A DNA stretch of 64,000 nt, taken from the NCBI RefSeq assembly GCF_013004645.1, contig NZ_JABEME010000008.1:124001-188000 (forward strand), given 5' to 3'. Source of the stretch: Stenotrophomonas africana (GTDB lineage Bacteria > Pseudomonadota > Gammaproteobacteria > Xanthomonadales > Xanthomonadaceae). Numbering within the stretch: the first letter of the stretch is position 1; each line of letters begins with the position of its first letter. Shown here in pieces: positions 20,085-30,158 of this stretch. The notes beneath the pieces are model-generated. The model did not search any database, was not told the origin of the DNA, and worked only from the letters and a program-made list of their open reading frames with translations. Made by a program: the position numbers and the translations under genes.

Positions 20085-20516
20085 TCACTCCCAGTCACGT
20101 GATGAGCGCCCGCGCTTGATCTGCGCGCGCCCGCGTTTGGCGTCCAGACGACGCAGTTTCGACCCGAGGGTCGGCTTGGTGGCCTTGCGCGGTTTGGGCA
20201 CGCTCAGCCCGGCCTGGATGAAGGCCGCCAGCCGATCGCGCGCATCCTCGCGATTGCGATCCTGGGTCCGGAACCGTTGCGCGTCGATGACCAGCACGCC
20301 TTCGCCGGTCATGCGCCGGTCACGCCGCGCCAGCAGGCGCGCGCGCAACGGTTCGGGCAACGAGGGCGAGTTGGCCACGTCGAAACGTAGTTCCACCGCG
20401 GTGGAGACCTTGTTGACGTTCTGGCCACCGGCACCACTGGCACGCACGAACCGCTCGACGATCTCGCCGTCGGGGATTTCAAGTTGCGCGCTGATGGTGA
20501 CCGGTCCACTGCCCAT
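20085..20516 (-). CDS. arfB: Alternative ribosome-rescue factor ArfB (peptidyl-tRNA hydrolase)
   Basis: 143 residues. The GGQ loop lies in RASGAGGQNVNKV, and the C-terminal tail is basic (KPTLGSKLRRLDAKRGRAQIK region), as in ArfB/YaeJ, where the tail enters the empty mRNA channel. It hydrolyses peptidyl-tRNA on stalled ribosomes. The length and tail distinguish it from RF1/RF2. First gene of a two-gene unit with the acyltransferase. Confidence 0.92.
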   Translation of the reverse strand: MGSGPVTISAQLEIPDGEIVERFVRASGAGGQNVNKVSTAVELRFDVANSPSLPEPLRARLLARRDRRMTGEGVLVIDAQRFRTQDRNREDARDRLAAFIQAGLSVPKPRKATKPTLGSKLRRLDAKRGRAQIKRGRSSRDWE

Positions 20517-20649
20517 CCGCGCATTGTAGCGGCAGCCACGTGCCGGAGTGCGGCATCGCGCACCGTATGCCGCCGATCAGGTACCGAACACGCCGCCTTC
20601 GCCTTGGCTGCGGGTATGCTGGCCGTCCCATGTACCGCAGGAAGCCCGC

Positions 20650-21177
20650 ATGACCCGCTTCGTACCCGCCCTGCCGCCCCTGCTGCGCCGCGCCGCCCTG
20701 CTGCTGGCGCTGGCCGTGGCCAGCGTTCCGGCCCTGGCCGCGCCACCGACCGATGGCGACATCAACCGCCTGCTGTCCGCGTCGCGGGCGCAGAGCATGA
20801 TCGACACCATGCTGCCGCAGATCGAGGCGATGCAGCAGCAGCAGTTCCAGCAGGTGGCCGCACAGCGCCAGCTCAATGCCCAGCAGCAGGAACAGCTGAA
20901 GCGGATCCAGGCGCGGACCAGCCAGACCCTTCGCCAGGCCCTGTCGTGGCAGCAGCTGCGGCCGATGTACGTGGACCTGTACAAGAAGACCTTCAGCAAG
21001 GAAGACGTGCTGGCGATGGCCGAGTTCTACGAGAGCGCGGCCGGCCAGAGCCTGCTGGACAAGACCCCGGCCCTGATGCAGAACGTGATGGTGGCCATCC
21101 AGGCGCGCATGCAGCCGCTGTTCGCGGACCTGCAGAAGGACCTGGAAGCAATCGTCAACGAGCCGGAAAAGAAATAA
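20650..21177 (+). CDS. Secreted DUF2059 protein
   Basis: 175 residues from ATG 20650 (AGGA 7 nt upstream). An N-terminal signal peptide ends near ALAAPP. The body is helical and Gln-rich (EAMQQQQFQQVAAQRQLNAQ), and the C-terminal part carries YKKTFSKEDVLAMAEFYES, typical of DUF2059. It is predicted to be periplasmic. Function unknown. Confidence 0.8.
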   Translation: MTRFVPALPPLLRRAALLLALAVASVPALAAPPTDGDINRLLSASRAQSMIDTMLPQIEAMQQQQFQQVAAQRQLNAQQQEQLKRIQARTSQTLRQALSWQQLRPMYVDLYKKTFSKEDVLAMAEFYESAAGQSLLDKTPALMQNVMVAIQARMQPLFADLQKDLEAIVNEPEKK

Positions 21178-21247
21178 CGGGGTGCGCCGGGCCACGCCCG
21201 GCCGCTGGCTGTAGAGCCGAGCCCACGCTCGGCTTACCGCAGCAGCA

Positions 21248-21991
21248 TCAGGCGTCGTCCACCTGCCAGCCAAACAGGTCCAGCGCCTTCTGGAACCCGC
21301 CGTCCAGCGGCGCACGCACATCCACCGTGCCACCGTCCGGATGCGGGAAGCGCAGGCGCTCGGCATGCAGCAGCATGCGGTGCACGCCCTGCATGCGGAA
21401 GATGCGGTTGTGGCGGCCATCACCGTGGCTGGTGTCGCCGATCATGTGATGCGAAAGATGCTTCAGGTGCCGGCGGATCTGCCGGAAGCGCCCGGTCTGC
21501 GGCTGGCAGCGCAGCAGCGCGTAGCGCGAGCTGGTGAATTCACCGACCGGCACCGACAGCTCGCCGGTGGCCAGGCGCTGGAAGTCGGTGACCGCCGGCT
21601 TCTTCACCGGCTTGCCCGGGCCGCCATCCAGATCATGGTCGACCTGCCAGGCGAGTTCGGCCGGCCAGCCACGGCAGACGGTCAGGTAGTCCTTCAGCAC
21701 TTCGCCGCCCATCAGCGCCTTGCCCAGCGCGCTGGCGGTCTCGCGGTCGAAGGCCAGCAGCAGGCAGCCGCTGGTCGCCCGGTCCAGGCGATGCACGAGG
21801 AAGATCGGTCGGCCCAGCTGCTCGCGCAGGCGGTCGGCCAGGAAGTCGTCTTCGCCACGGGCCAGCTTGCTGTCGTGGACCATCAGCCCGGCAGGCTTGT
21901 TGACCACGGCCAGGCGCTCATCCAGGTGCAGCAGCTGCAGGGGCGCGGTGTCGGTCTCGACCGCAGCGAGGGTATCGGGTTCGGTGCTCAC
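21248..21991 (-). CDS. truC: tRNA pseudouridine synthase C (U65), RluA family
   Basis: 247 residues. The catalytic motif HRLDRATSG contains the essential Asp. The protein opens with LHLDERLAVVNKPAGLMVH and ends with MLLHAERLRFPHP, and lacks an S4 domain, which favours TruC over RluC/RluD. It converts U65 of tRNA to pseudouridine. A GTAG repeat flanks it on each side. Confidence 0.85.
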   Translation of the reverse strand: MSTEPDTLAAVETDTAPLQLLHLDERLAVVNKPAGLMVHDSKLARGEDDFLADRLREQLGRPIFLVHRLDRATSGCLLLAFDRETASALGKALMGGEVLKDYLTVCRGWPAELAWQVDHDLDGGPGKPVKKPAVTDFQRLATGELSVPVGEFTSSRYALLRCQPQTGRFRQIRRHLKHLSHHMIGDTSHGDGRHNRIFRMQGVHRMLLHAERLRFPHPDGGTVDVRAPLDGGFQKALDLFGWQVDDA

Positions 21992-22100
21992 CGCGGGATT
22001 ATAAGGGCTTGCTTACTGTAGAGCCGAGCCCATGCTCGGCTGCTCTGCGCGACCGGCAACAGCGTGCCAACCAAGGTTGGCACCTACCGATGTAGAGCGG

Positions 22101-22679
22101 TCAGGCGCTGCGTACGGCCAACAGCTCGCCATTGCCCACCGGCACCAGGCTGGTGCTGAAGTCCGGATCAGCGTCCAGCAGCACACGCAGCGGTTCCATC
22201 TCTTCCGCATGCGAGGTGGCGTTGTCCACCACCAGCAGGCCCCCCGGGCGCAGCACGCGGCGCAGCTGCGGCCACCAGCCGGTGTATTGCCCGCGGTCCG
22301 AATCGAGGAACAGCAGGTCAATGCTGGCATCGGCGGCCTGTGCCAGCCACGGCCCGGCATCGTCGTGGACCAGCGTGATGCGATCGGCCAGGCCGCTGCG
22401 CGCGAAGGTGCCACGCGCCATCGCCGCCTTGTCCTCGGCGTATTCCAGCGTGGTCACGTGGCCGTCGACGGCGGCGGCAGCCTCGGCCAGCCACAGCGTC
22501 GAATAGCCATTGGAGGTGCCGATCTCGAGCACCTGGCGCGCAGCGCCGAAGCGGACCAGCACGGACAGGAATTCACCCGTCTCCGGCGTGATGTTGAGCA
22601 TGCGGCGGCCACGCGCGCTTTCGCGGGCGTCGTTGTCGGCGCCGAAGCGGGCCAGTTCGTCCTTGAGTGCCTGCAGCAT
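22101..22679 (-). CDS. SAM-dependent O-methyltransferase (COMT/YrrM-like)
   Basis: 192 residues from ATG 22679, 5 bp after the ubiB stop. The SAM-binding motif is VLEIGTSNGYSTLWLA, followed by the acidic metal-site segment DLLFLDSDR and VVDNATS, the pattern of class I small-molecule O-methyltransferases. It belongs to neither UbiG nor UbiE by sequence. Because it is the last gene of a ubiJ-ubiB unit, a role connected to quinones is conceivable, but it may be unrelated. Confidence 0.8.
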   Translation of the reverse strand: MLQALKDELARFGADNDARESARGRRMLNITPETGEFLSVLVRFGAARQVLEIGTSNGYSTLWLAEAAAAVDGHVTTLEYAEDKAAMARGTFARSGLADRITLVHDDAGPWLAQAADASIDLLFLDSDRGQYTGWWPQLRRVLRPGGLLVVDNATSHAEEMEPLRVLLDADPDFSTSLVPVGNGELLAVRSA

Positions 22680-22684
22680 GGGGC

Positions 22685-24340
22685 CTACTTCCACCACGCG
22701 CGCAGCAGCGCCACTGCGCCGACCGCACCGGACAGCCAGCTCCACGCCGGCACGTCGCCCCAGTACCAGCCCGGCGGCTGCAGCACATACATCAGTGCGG
22801 CGATGGCCAGCAGGCCGACACCAGTGATCGCGCCCACCGCGCGCGTCTGCAGGCGCTGCACGCTGGCATCCAGTGCGGCCAGGTCGCGCGAACGCATCGA
22901 CAGTTCGTGGCGGCCTTCCACCTGCTGGGTCAGCCAGGCGTGCACCAGGCGCGGCATGTCCGGCGCGTGGGTCATGATTTCCGGCAGGCGCTTGCCGATC
23001 TCGCGCACGACCCGGCGCGGGCTGTAACGCTCGCGCAGGATCTTCGCCAGCACCGGCTTGGCCACCGCCCAGATGTCGATCTGCGGATCGAGCTGGCGGC
23101 CGACGCCTTCGATGTTCAGCAGGGTCTTCTGCAGCAGGATCAGCTGCGGCTGCAGGGTCAGCTGGTAACGCTGGGCCACCCGGAACAGCTTCATCAGCAC
23201 TTCGGCCAGCGAGATCTGCGACAGCGGACGGGTGAAGTACGGCTCGCACACCGAACGCACGGCCGCTTCCAGATCGTCGATGCGCACGTTGTCCGGCATC
23301 CAGCGCGCCTGCACATGCAGTTCGGCGATGCGGCGGTAGTCGCGGTTGAAGATGGCCATGAAGTTCTCGGCCAGGTAGTACTGATCTTCCTGCGACAGCT
23401 GACCCATGATGCCGAAGTCCAGCGCGATGAAGCGCGGGTTGGCGCGACGCGACGGATCGGTGTCGACCCAGATGTTGCCGGCGTGCGCATCGGCATGGAA
23501 GAAGTTGTCGCGGAACACCTGGGTGTAGAACACCCGCACGCCCTTGGCGGCCAGCGCCTTGCGGTCGATGCCGGCCTTGTCCAGTGCAGCGATGTCATCG
23601 GACGGAATGCCCCACACCCGCTCCAGGGTCAGCGCGCGCTCGGCGGTGTGGCTCCAGATCACTTCCGGCACGTACAGGTCGTCGGAGTTTTCCCAGAAGC
23701 GGCGCAGCACGCTGGCATTGGCGCCTTCGCGCTGCAGGTCCAGCTCGGCGGCCAGGGTGTTTTCGACCTCGGCCACCACTTCGCGCGGACGGATCTTGTC
23801 GGCACGCGGATGGGTGCGTTCGACCAGGGCGGCCAGCGAATTGAGCAGAGCGATATCCGCGTCGATCTGCTTCTCGATGCCCGGGCGCAACACCTTGACC
23901 ACGACCTGGCGGCCATCGGCCAGCGTGGCCGCATGCACCTGCGCAATCGAGGCTGAGGCCAGCGGTTCGGTGTCGAAGCTGGCGAAGGCCTCGCTGACCG
24001 GCAGGCCGAGCGCTTCCTCGACGATGCGACGCGCGGTCTCGCCGTCGAACGGCTTGACCCGGTCCTGCAGCAGGGTCAGCTCATTGGCCACATCCGGCGG
24101 CACCAGGTCGCGGCGGGTGGACAGGATCTGGCCGAACTTGACGAAGATCGGGCCGAGATCCTGCAGCGCCAGGCGCAGGCGCGCACCGCGCGACTGTGCG
24201 GCGATGTCGGCCGAGGCGCGCGGCACGAACGGCTTGGCCAGGCGCAGCCAGCGTTCGGCCGGTGTGCCCTGCAGCAGGTCGTCGAGACGGTAACGCAGGA
24301 TCACCCGGCCGATGCGGCTTGCCCGCAGCACGGCCTTCAT
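22685..24340 (-). CDS. ubiB: Ubiquinone biosynthesis accessory kinase-like protein UbiB
   Basis: 551 residues. The ABC1/ADCK signature [16 protein letters not shown] (KxGQ) and A-rich loop ASASIAQVH are present, plus the late DFG motif ([10 protein letters not shown]). Two TM segments lie at the C-terminus. UbiB is an atypical kinase-fold ATPase supporting ubiquinone synthesis at the membrane. The start overlaps the ubiJ stop by 4 bp. ubiE, usually in this operon in enterics, is not in the window. Confidence 0.93.
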   Translation of the reverse strand: MKAVLRASRIGRVILRYRLDDLLQGTPAERWLRLAKPFVPRASADIAAQSRGARLRLALQDLGPIFVKFGQILSTRRDLVPPDVANELTLLQDRVKPFDGETARRIVEEALGLPVSEAFASFDTEPLASASIAQVHAATLADGRQVVVKVLRPGIEKQIDADIALLNSLAALVERTHPRADKIRPREVVAEVENTLAAELDLQREGANASVLRRFWENSDDLYVPEVIWSHTAERALTLERVWGIPSDDIAALDKAGIDRKALAAKGVRVFYTQVFRDNFFHADAHAGNIWVDTDPSRRANPRFIALDFGIMGQLSQEDQYYLAENFMAIFNRDYRRIAELHVQARWMPDNVRIDDLEAAVRSVCEPYFTRPLSQISLAEVLMKLFRVAQRYQLTLQPQLILLQKTLLNIEGVGRQLDPQIDIWAVAKPVLAKILRERYSPRRVVREIGKRLPEIMTHAPDMPRLVHAWLTQQVEGRHELSMRSRDLAALDASVQRLQTRAVGAITGVGLLAIAALMYVLQPPGWYWGDVPAWSWLSGAVGAVALLRAWWK

Positions 24341-24972
24341 GCGGCACCCCGCAGGCGCTGCACGCGTGCACCGAGCCGCTCGACGTCATCGCGCAGCACG
24401 TCCACGTCGTCGTGGAAGGCATCCAGTTCAGCGCGCGGCACTACATCACGCGATTCCTCGGTGAGGAACTCGGCGGCGCTGTGGGCCAGGTCGACCGCGC
24501 CCTGGCGCGCGTGCTGCAGGGCACTGCGCAGGGTGTTGGCGACCTGCACGCCCAGTACCTCGCCGAACACGCTGACGAACGGCTGCTGCCAGTCGGGATC
24601 GAAGCCCTTGGCCAGCTGCTGCAGGCGGCGCGCCAGTTCGGCATCGCCGGCCACGCGCACGCGGCCCTTGCCGTTGTTGTCGCCACGCCGTGCGTTGGCC
24701 AGCAGCGGCAGCTGTGCCAGCACGCCGGCCAGGCTGCTGCGCACGGCCAGGTCGGCTTCCTGCGCGTCCACCGGGCCGACCCGCAGCTGGTCGCCGTCGA
24801 CGCTGATGCGCATGGCCAGCGACGGCGCTTCCAGGGTCAGGTCGATATGCCGGCCGTCGAGGCTGGCCAGTGCATGGCGGGTATCCGGATCCAGCGCCAG
24901 CGCGCGGTTCAGGGCGATCTGCAGGGCGCGGCCAGCGACCGGCTTGAGGGACTTGAGCAGGGAGAGAGCCAT
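24337..24972 (-). CDS. ubiJ: Ubiquinone biosynthesis accessory factor UbiJ (SCP2 domain)
   Basis: 211 residues. An N-terminal SCP2-like lipid-binding region (about 10-115) is followed by a helical tail with heptad character ([20 protein letters not shown]). UbiJ binds hydrophobic ubiquinone intermediates in the soluble Ubi complex with UbiK. First gene of ubiJ-ubiB-methyltransferase. Copy 2 of the dispersed hairpin element lies immediately upstream. Confidence 0.85.
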   Translation of the reverse strand: MALSLLKSLKPVAGRALQIALNRALALDPDTRHALASLDGRHIDLTLEAPSLAMRISVDGDQLRVGPVDAQEADLAVRSSLAGVLAQLPLLANARRGDNNGKGRVRVAGDAELARRLQQLAKGFDPDWQQPFVSVFGEVLGVQVANTLRSALQHARQGAVDLAHSAAEFLTEESRDVVPRAELDAFHDDVDVLRDDVERLGARVQRLRGAA

Positions 24973-25008
24973 GTGCGCATTCTACCTGCGTGGGTGGGGG
25001 GCTTGGGC

Positions 25009-25239
25009 CGGGCTGCCGCCCGGCACCCGCAGATGCAACGGCAACGGCAATAGCCGAAGCAACAGCAACAGCGGGCATTCCGTGGGTTGGCGGGATGGGG
25101 CCGGTTGCGGGGGACGCCGTAAACCCGTCCGTGGGGGCTTGGCCGCGGCATCCATGCCGCGGACACCCCCGCAACCGGCCCCACCCCGCCTTCGACAGGT
25201 TCCTGCTGCTCTTGGTGGGTGTCGACCTTGGTCGACACG
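25009..25239. repeat. Dispersed ~225-bp hairpin element, copy 2
   Basis: Same layout as 12569-12792: 25-bp arms with one mismatch (25089-25113 and 25166-25190), a 52-nt loop with a small hairpin CCGCGGCATCCATGCCGCGG, a preceding run of AACGGCAACGGCAA-type units, and a terminal GTCGACC palindrome. The arms carry compensating changes relative to copy 1 (GGTCCGG here is GGGCCGG). It fills most of the gap between ubiJ and ddl. Confidence 0.75.
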
Positions 25240-25350
25240 GCAGATCCACGCCATGCGTGGATGGATTTCTGGTTCATCTGTGCCTCACGCGGTGGGCCGA
25301 TGAAGGTTCATGCTATGGGGCCACGCAACGCACAGGACATCGCATTCCCC

Positions 25351-26445
25351 ATGGCACGGACCCGGGTCGGCATCATCTTCGGGGGCAAGTCTTCCGAGCA
25401 CGAAGTTTCGCTGCAGTCGGCGAAGAACATCCTCGATGCGCTTGATCGCGAGCGCTTCGAGCCGGTGCTGGTCGGCATCGACAAGCAGGGCCAGTGGCAT
25501 CTGAGCCAGCCGGATACCTTCCTGATCAATGCCGATGATCCCTCGCGCATCGCGCTGCATGGGTCCGGCACGTCGCTGGCGGTGCGCCCGGGCGCCGAGC
25601 GGGCGCAGCTGCAGCCGTCCGATGCGGCCAGCGCGCTAGGCCAGATCGATGTGGTGTTGCCGATCGTGCATGGGCCGCTGGGCGAGGACGGTGCGCTGCA
25701 GGGGCTGCTGCGCATGATCAACCTGCCCTTCGTCGGTTCGCCGGTGCTGGGCTCGGCGGTGGCGATGGACAAGGACGTGACCAAGCGCCTGCTGCGCGAC
25801 GCTGGCCTGCAGGTGGCGCCGTGGCTGTGCATCCGTCGCCATCAGGCCGCGGAGGTCGATGCCGATGCGGTGATCGCGCAGCTCGGGCTGCCGTTGTTCG
25901 TGAAGCCGGCCAACCAGGGGTCGTCGGTGGGCGTGAGCAAGGTCAAGGATGCGGCGGGCTTCGCCGAGGCACTGGCATTGGCGTTGCGCTACGACCACAA
26001 GGTGCTGGTGGAGTCGGCGGTGGTTGGCCGCGAGATCGAGTGTGCGGTGCTGGGCAACGCGCATCCGCAGGCCAGTCTGTGTGGCGAGGTGGTGGTGCAC
26101 GACGAGTTCTACGCCTACGACACCAAATACATCAACGAGGATGGCGCAGAAGTAGTGGTGCCGGCGGACATTGATGCTGCAACCCAGGCTCGCATCCAGC
26201 AGATCGCGCTGCAGGCCTACCAGGCGCTGGAGTGTGCGGGCATGGCGCGCGTGGATGTGTTCCTCACCGCAGAGGGCGAGATCGTCATCAACGAGGTCAA
26301 CACGCTGCCGGGCTTTACCCGCATCAGCATGTACCCGAAGTTGTGGGGTGCCAGCGGTGTCGACTACACGACGTTGATCACGCGCCTGATCGAACTGGCG
26401 CTGGAGCGTCACCAAGCCGATCGCGGATTGCAAAGCGCCGTGTAG
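25351..26445 (+). CDS. ddlA: D-alanine--D-alanine ligase
   Basis: 364 residues from ATG 25351. It has [18 protein letters not shown] at the N-terminus, the ATP-grasp loop [14 protein letters not shown] and metal-site [11 protein letters not shown]. It joins two D-Ala for peptidoglycan precursors in the cytoplasm. The SEHEVSLQS type and the length fit DdlA rather than the shorter DdlB. ATG 25315 has a better Shine-Dalgarno site (GAAGG, 8-nt spacing) and would add 12 residues, so the start is uncertain. Confidence 0.92.
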   Translation: MARTRVGIIFGGKSSEHEVSLQSAKNILDALDRERFEPVLVGIDKQGQWHLSQPDTFLINADDPSRIALHGSGTSLAVRPGAERAQLQPSDAASALGQIDVVLPIVHGPLGEDGALQGLLRMINLPFVGSPVLGSAVAMDKDVTKRLLRDAGLQVAPWLCIRRHQAAEVDADAVIAQLGLPLFVKPANQGSSVGVSKVKDAAGFAEALALALRYDHKVLVESAVVGREIECAVLGNAHPQASLCGEVVVHDEFYAYDTKYINEDGAEVVVPADIDAATQARIQQIALQAYQALECAGMARVDVFLTAEGEIVINEVNTLPGFTRISMYPKLWGASGVDYTTLITRLIELALERHQADRGLQSAV

Positions 26446-26456
26446 GGGCTCTCTGT

Positions 26457-26610
26457 GTAGAGTCGAGCCATGCTCGAAGATCCTCTGTAGAGTCGAGCCA
26501 TGCTCGACTCATGAGAAGCAGTCGAGCATGGCTCGACTCTACTAAAGAGGCGTGCCGACCAACGGTCGGCACCCACCGGAAAGAACAGTGCCGGCCATCG
26601 GCCGGCACCA
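26457..26610. repeat. SMAG repeat cluster downstream of ddlA
   Basis: At least three GTAGAGTCGAGCCATGCTCG-type units, two on one strand and one inverted, are followed by two short hairpins of other sequence types (TGCCGACCAACGGTCGGCA and TGCCGGCCATCGGCCGGCA). The cluster fills the convergent gap between ddlA and the DUF1328 gene. Confidence 0.75.
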
Positions 26611-26622
26611 CCCTGCGGTCTT

Positions 26623-26778
26623 CTATCCGCGCTTGCGGAACATCGAAATCACCGCAAGGATCAGGAACACCACGAACAGGATCCAGGCGATGTTCGTTGC
26701 GGCGCCGGCGATACCGGAGAAGCCCAGAACGGCGGCGATGATGGCGATGACAAAGAAAATGATGGCGTAATGCAGCAT
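26623..26778 (-). CDS. DUF1328 small membrane protein
   Basis: 51 residues: starts [20 protein letters not shown], contains [14 protein letters not shown] and ends FRKRG. Two hydrophobic helices and the basic tail match the DUF1328/YtjA family of stress-linked small inner-membrane proteins. GAGGAG lies just upstream of the ATG. Function unknown. Confidence 0.88.
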   Translation of the reverse strand: MLHYAIIFFVIAIIAAVLGFSGIAGAATNIAWILFVVFLILAVISMFRKRG

Positions 26779-26859
26779 GGCGCTCCTCGCGGGTGGTCGA
26801 GCCTTGGATGGCGTGGGTCCATCCTCCCGATCCTGCGGTGTGCAACCAGTGATGGCGAT

Positions 26860-27852
26860 CTATGCAGCAGATGAAGCCTTCAGCCTTCTCAGCCCTTCTT
26901 CAATGCTGACCTGCGGCACGTAGCCGAAGTCACGGCGCGCCGGCGCCATGCTGTACCAGTGCGGCGTGCACAGCTGCTCGGCCAGGAAGCGGGTCAGCGG
27001 CGGTTCGCCACGCAGGCGAAGCAGCGGCCACAACCGCTCGCAGACAGCGCCGATGCGGTAGGCGGTCTTGAAGCTGATCGCCTTGTCCACGGTGGGTGCG
27101 CCCACAGCGGCCAGCAGCTTGTTGACCAGCTCGCGCATCGGCAGCGGTTCGCCGTTGGAAATGAAGTAGGCCTTGCCCGCACACGCGGCGCCCGGCGCCA
27201 ATGCCTCGAAGGCGAGGAAGTGCGCGAGCGCGGCGTTGTCGATGTACGTGGTATCCACCTTGTTGTTGCCATCGCCCACCAGGCGCAGGCGGCCCTGCCG
27301 CGCACGTTCGGCCAAGCGTGGCACCAGCTGCTGGTCGCCCGGGCCCCAGATCAGGCGCGGGCGCAGCGCCACCGTCGCCAACGAGGCGTCATTGGCTGCC
27401 AGCACGCGTTGTTCGGCAATCGCCTTGGTCGCCGCATACGGTGCCTGGAAATCCTCGCCGTAAGGCACTTCGTCGGCGCCGAGGCCTTCCACCGGGTGGG
27501 TGGCGCGATGCGTCACGCTGGGCGTGGAGGTGTAGACCAGCCGGCCGATACCGTGCGCACGGCAGGCGGCGATCACGTTGTCGGTGCCGACCACGTTGGC
27601 CTGGTGGTAGCTGTCATAGCTGCCCCACGCCCCGGCCTTGGCGCCGTTATGGAATACCGCGTCAACGCCGGCCACCGCATGCAGCACCGCCTGCGCATCG
27701 GCCAGGTCGCCACGGATCTGGCCCACGCCCATCGCCTGCAGCTCCGGGTAATGGCTGCGGTTGAACGCCAGTACCTGGTGGCCACGTTCGACCAGCCCGC
27801 GGCACAGCGCCTGGCCAAGAAAACCACCACCACCGGTGACCAGGAACTTCAT
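26860..27852 (-). CDS. oleD: OleD, NADPH-dependent 2-alkyl-3-ketoacid reductase
   Basis: 330 residues. The Rossmann motif [12 protein letters not shown] at the N-terminus and [10 protein letters not shown] (YxxxK) mark an extended SDR of the 3-beta-HSD type. In the Ole pathway it reduces the beta-keto acid formed by OleA to a beta-hydroxy acid. The start overlaps the oleC stop by 4 bp. Assignment rests on the complete oleABCD set around it. Confidence 0.9.
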   Translation of the reverse strand: MKFLVTGGGGFLGQALCRGLVERGHQVLAFNRSHYPELQAMGVGQIRGDLADAQAVLHAVAGVDAVFHNGAKAGAWGSYDSYHQANVVGTDNVIAACRAHGIGRLVYTSTPSVTHRATHPVEGLGADEVPYGEDFQAPYAATKAIAEQRVLAANDASLATVALRPRLIWGPGDQQLVPRLAERARQGRLRLVGDGNNKVDTTYIDNAALAHFLAFEALAPGAACAGKAYFISNGEPLPMRELVNKLLAAVGAPTVDKAISFKTAYRIGAVCERLWPLLRLRGEPPLTRFLAEQLCTPHWYSMAPARRDFGYVPQVSIEEGLRRLKASSAA

Positions 27853-29507
27853 GCGCGCTTCTCCAGTTCGGCGCTGGCCCAGACGGCGAGCTTCTCGCGG
27901 CCGATCTTGGCGTTGTGACGGATATCGACGGGGAACGATGGATGCACCAGGAAGTGCTGCAGACCGGCCTCTGCCACACGGGCTGCGGCATGCGCACGCA
28001 GCGCTTCCTGCAGTGCCGGGCTGTCGGACTGGCCACGCTGCAGTTCCACGCACAGCACCGGTACCTGCGCACCCGGGGCACCAACGCCGACCAGTGCGGT
28101 ACGTGCCACGCCTGCGACGGTGTTGAACACCGGCTCGACCTGTTCGGTGTACAGGGGGCCGTGCGCGGTTTCCACGCGCTGCGTCTTGCGCCCGCAGAAC
28201 CACAGGCGGCCCTGCGCATCGAAGTAACCGACGTCGCCCATGCGATGCACCACGCGCGTGCTGCCATCGGCCAGCGTCTCGCGGATCTTCGCCGCGGCCG
28301 TGGCCTGCGGGCGGTTGAAGTAGCTGTCGGTGGCGGTTGGTCCGGCCACGGTGATCTCGCCCACTTCGCCGGTGGCCAGCACGCGCACCTGCGACCAGTC
28401 CGGCAGCGGTGCGTCATCGATGGCGATGATGCGCACCTCGTTCGGCTCGACCACGCTGCCCACGCAGGTCCCGGCGCCGGCTTCGGTAGCAGCACGGGTG
28501 CGCTCCAGCTCGCGGCCCTCCACCACTGCTACCGGCAGGCACTCGGTGGCGCCATAGGGCGTCCAGAACTGCGCGTCGGCGGGCAGCAGGCTGCGGATGG
28601 TGGCGACCACGTCCGGCGGCACCGGCGCACCGGCCGACGTCACCCGGGTCACCGTCGGCAGCGGCCGGCCATGCTTCGCCAGCACCCGCATCAGCGCGGG
28701 CGAACCGAACAGCTGGGTCACGCCGAAGCGCTGGATGGCATCGTGCAGGCGTGCCGGGTCGGCCTGCGCCGGCCGCGTCGGGTCCATGTCCGGGATCACC
28801 GAGGTCAGGCCCAGCGCCGGGTCGAACAAGGCAAACGGCGGGAAGGTCGGCAGGTCCACCCCGCCCGCTTCCATGCCGAAGGCACTGCCCAGCAGCTGGA
28901 TCTGGCCGACGAAATGGCGATGGCGGTAGACCACGCCCTTGGGCACGCCGGTGGAGCCGCTGGTGAACAGGATCGCGGCCATGTCCTCGCCGTCGGTGGC
29001 GGCCAGCATCGGCCCCCCGTTGGCGCCGGCGCGCTCCAGCGCGGCCAGGGTGGTTCCGCCCCAGCCGAGGCGGCGGCCGACGGTCACCAGGCGAGTCGCC
29101 GAGGGCGCCCAGCGCAGCACCAGCCGTGCCGCATGGGCCAGCGGAATGCCGATGAAGGCTTCCGGCTGCGCCTCGTCCAGGCACTGCTTCAGCGCGCGCT
29201 TGTCGATGCCCGGGTCGACCAGCACCGGCACCGCGCCCAGCTTGAACAGCGCGAACATCAACAGGAAGAACTCCGGCGAGGGCCGCACCATCACCACCGT
29301 GCGCACCCCGCGGCCGATCCCGTAGCCGGCCAAGCCGGCGGCCATGGCGTCGCTGCGGGCATCCAGCTGGCGGTAATCCAGGGTGACGTCGTAGGCGGCC
29401 ATGCCGTTGCCGGCGCCCCGGCGGCCGGGGCAGCGGATGGCGATCTGGTCGGGGCGTTCACGCGCCAGTTCAGGCAAACGGGCCGCAATATTGCAGGGTC
29501 GGTTCAT
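27849..29507 (-). CDS. oleC: OleC, beta-lactone synthetase (AMP-forming ligase fold)
   Basis: 552 residues from ATG 29507. The adenylation motif [12 protein letters not shown] and the [11 protein letters not shown] block are ANL-superfamily signatures, and the C-terminus retains [13 protein letters not shown]. OleC activates 2-alkyl-3-hydroxyacids with ATP and closes them to a beta-lactone. It is downstream of oleB but separated by a gene on the opposite strand, so oleC-oleD probably has its own promoter near 29510-29610. Confidence 0.92.
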   Translation of the reverse strand: MNRPCNIAARLPELARERPDQIAIRCPGRRGAGNGMAAYDVTLDYRQLDARSDAMAAGLAGYGIGRGVRTVVMVRPSPEFFLLMFALFKLGAVPVLVDPGIDKRALKQCLDEAQPEAFIGIPLAHAARLVLRWAPSATRLVTVGRRLGWGGTTLAALERAGANGGPMLAATDGEDMAAILFTSGSTGVPKGVVYRHRHFVGQIQLLGSAFGMEAGGVDLPTFPPFALFDPALGLTSVIPDMDPTRPAQADPARLHDAIQRFGVTQLFGSPALMRVLAKHGRPLPTVTRVTSAGAPVPPDVVATIRSLLPADAQFWTPYGATECLPVAVVEGRELERTRAATEAGAGTCVGSVVEPNEVRIIAIDDAPLPDWSQVRVLATGEVGEITVAGPTATDSYFNRPQATAAAKIRETLADGSTRVVHRMGDVGYFDAQGRLWFCGRKTQRVETAHGPLYTEQVEPVFNTVAGVARTALVGVGAPGAQVPVLCVELQRGQSDSPALQEALRAHAAARVAEAGLQHFLVHPSFPVDIRHNAKIGREKLAVWASAELEKRA

Positions 29508-29611
29508 CCGTTCATTGTCGCCGCTTACGGAATTTCTTGCGCGGCGGCCCACTTCGTGGAAAATCCGCACCCTCGTTCCTGATTCCGACTGCCGCCCGAG
29601 GCGGCTTGCCC

Positions 29612-30043
29612 ATGCAACATCCCTGCATGACCTGCGGCGCCTGCTGCACCCAATACCGCGTGGCCTTCCACTGGATGGAATCAGACGAGGTCACCCCCGG
29701 CGGCGTGCCGCACCAGCTGACCGAGGTGCTGGACCCGCACCGCCTGTGCATGCGCGGCACCCATTCCAAACCGGTGCGCTGCGTGGCACTGGATGCGCAG
29801 ATCGGCGTGTATTCACGCTGCACCATCCATCCCAACCGGCCCAGCGTGTGCCGCGAGGTGGATGCATCGTGGGAGTACGGAAAGGCCAGCCCGCAGTGCG
29901 ACAAGGCGCGCATCGCCTATGGCCTGGATCCATTGACGCTGGCCGACTGGCGCTGGCGCGATGACGCCGACAATGATGACGACCATCCCGACGACAACGG
30001 CAACAGCCCGTCTTCGCCGCCGCAGGCACCGGTCGCCGCGTAG
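29612..30043 (+). CDS. YkgJ-family cysteine-cluster protein
   Basis: 143 residues. The N-terminal CMTCGACCTQY and later CTIHPNRPSVCREVD form the Cys cluster of the YkgJ family, probably a metal or Fe-S site. The tail is acidic and Pro/Ser-rich (DDADNDDDHPDDNG). It is inserted head-on between oleB and oleC on the opposite strand. Function is unknown and no direct role in olefin synthesis is evident. Confidence 0.85.
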   Translation: MQHPCMTCGACCTQYRVAFHWMESDEVTPGGVPHQLTEVLDPHRLCMRGTHSKPVRCVALDAQIGVYSRCTIHPNRPSVCREVDASWEYGKASPQCDKARIAYGLDPLTLADWRWRDDADNDDDHPDDNGNSPSSPPQAPVAA

Positions 30044-30046
30044 TGG

Positions 30047-30155
30047 TCGTGCCGGCCGCTGGCCGGCAACCTCATGAACCCGGCCGGTGTGCCGACCAAC
30101 GGTCGGCACCTGCCCATTACCTCTTCCGGTGGGTGCCGACCGTTGGTCGGCACAC
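30047..30155. repeat. SMAG-type hairpins between ykgJ-like gene and oleB
   Basis: A GTAG-headed hairpin (GCCGGCCGCTGGCCGGC) is followed by an inverted pair built on GCCGACCAACGGTCGGC. They occupy the whole convergent gap and could terminate both genes. Confidence 0.7.
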
Positions 30156-30158
30156 CGC

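Noticed and set aside
26457..26610. Regularly spaced palindromes resembling a CRISPR array
   Set aside because: The units are GTAG-headed SMAG hairpins in both orientations, with irregular spacing and no cas genes; the same units occur singly all over the window.
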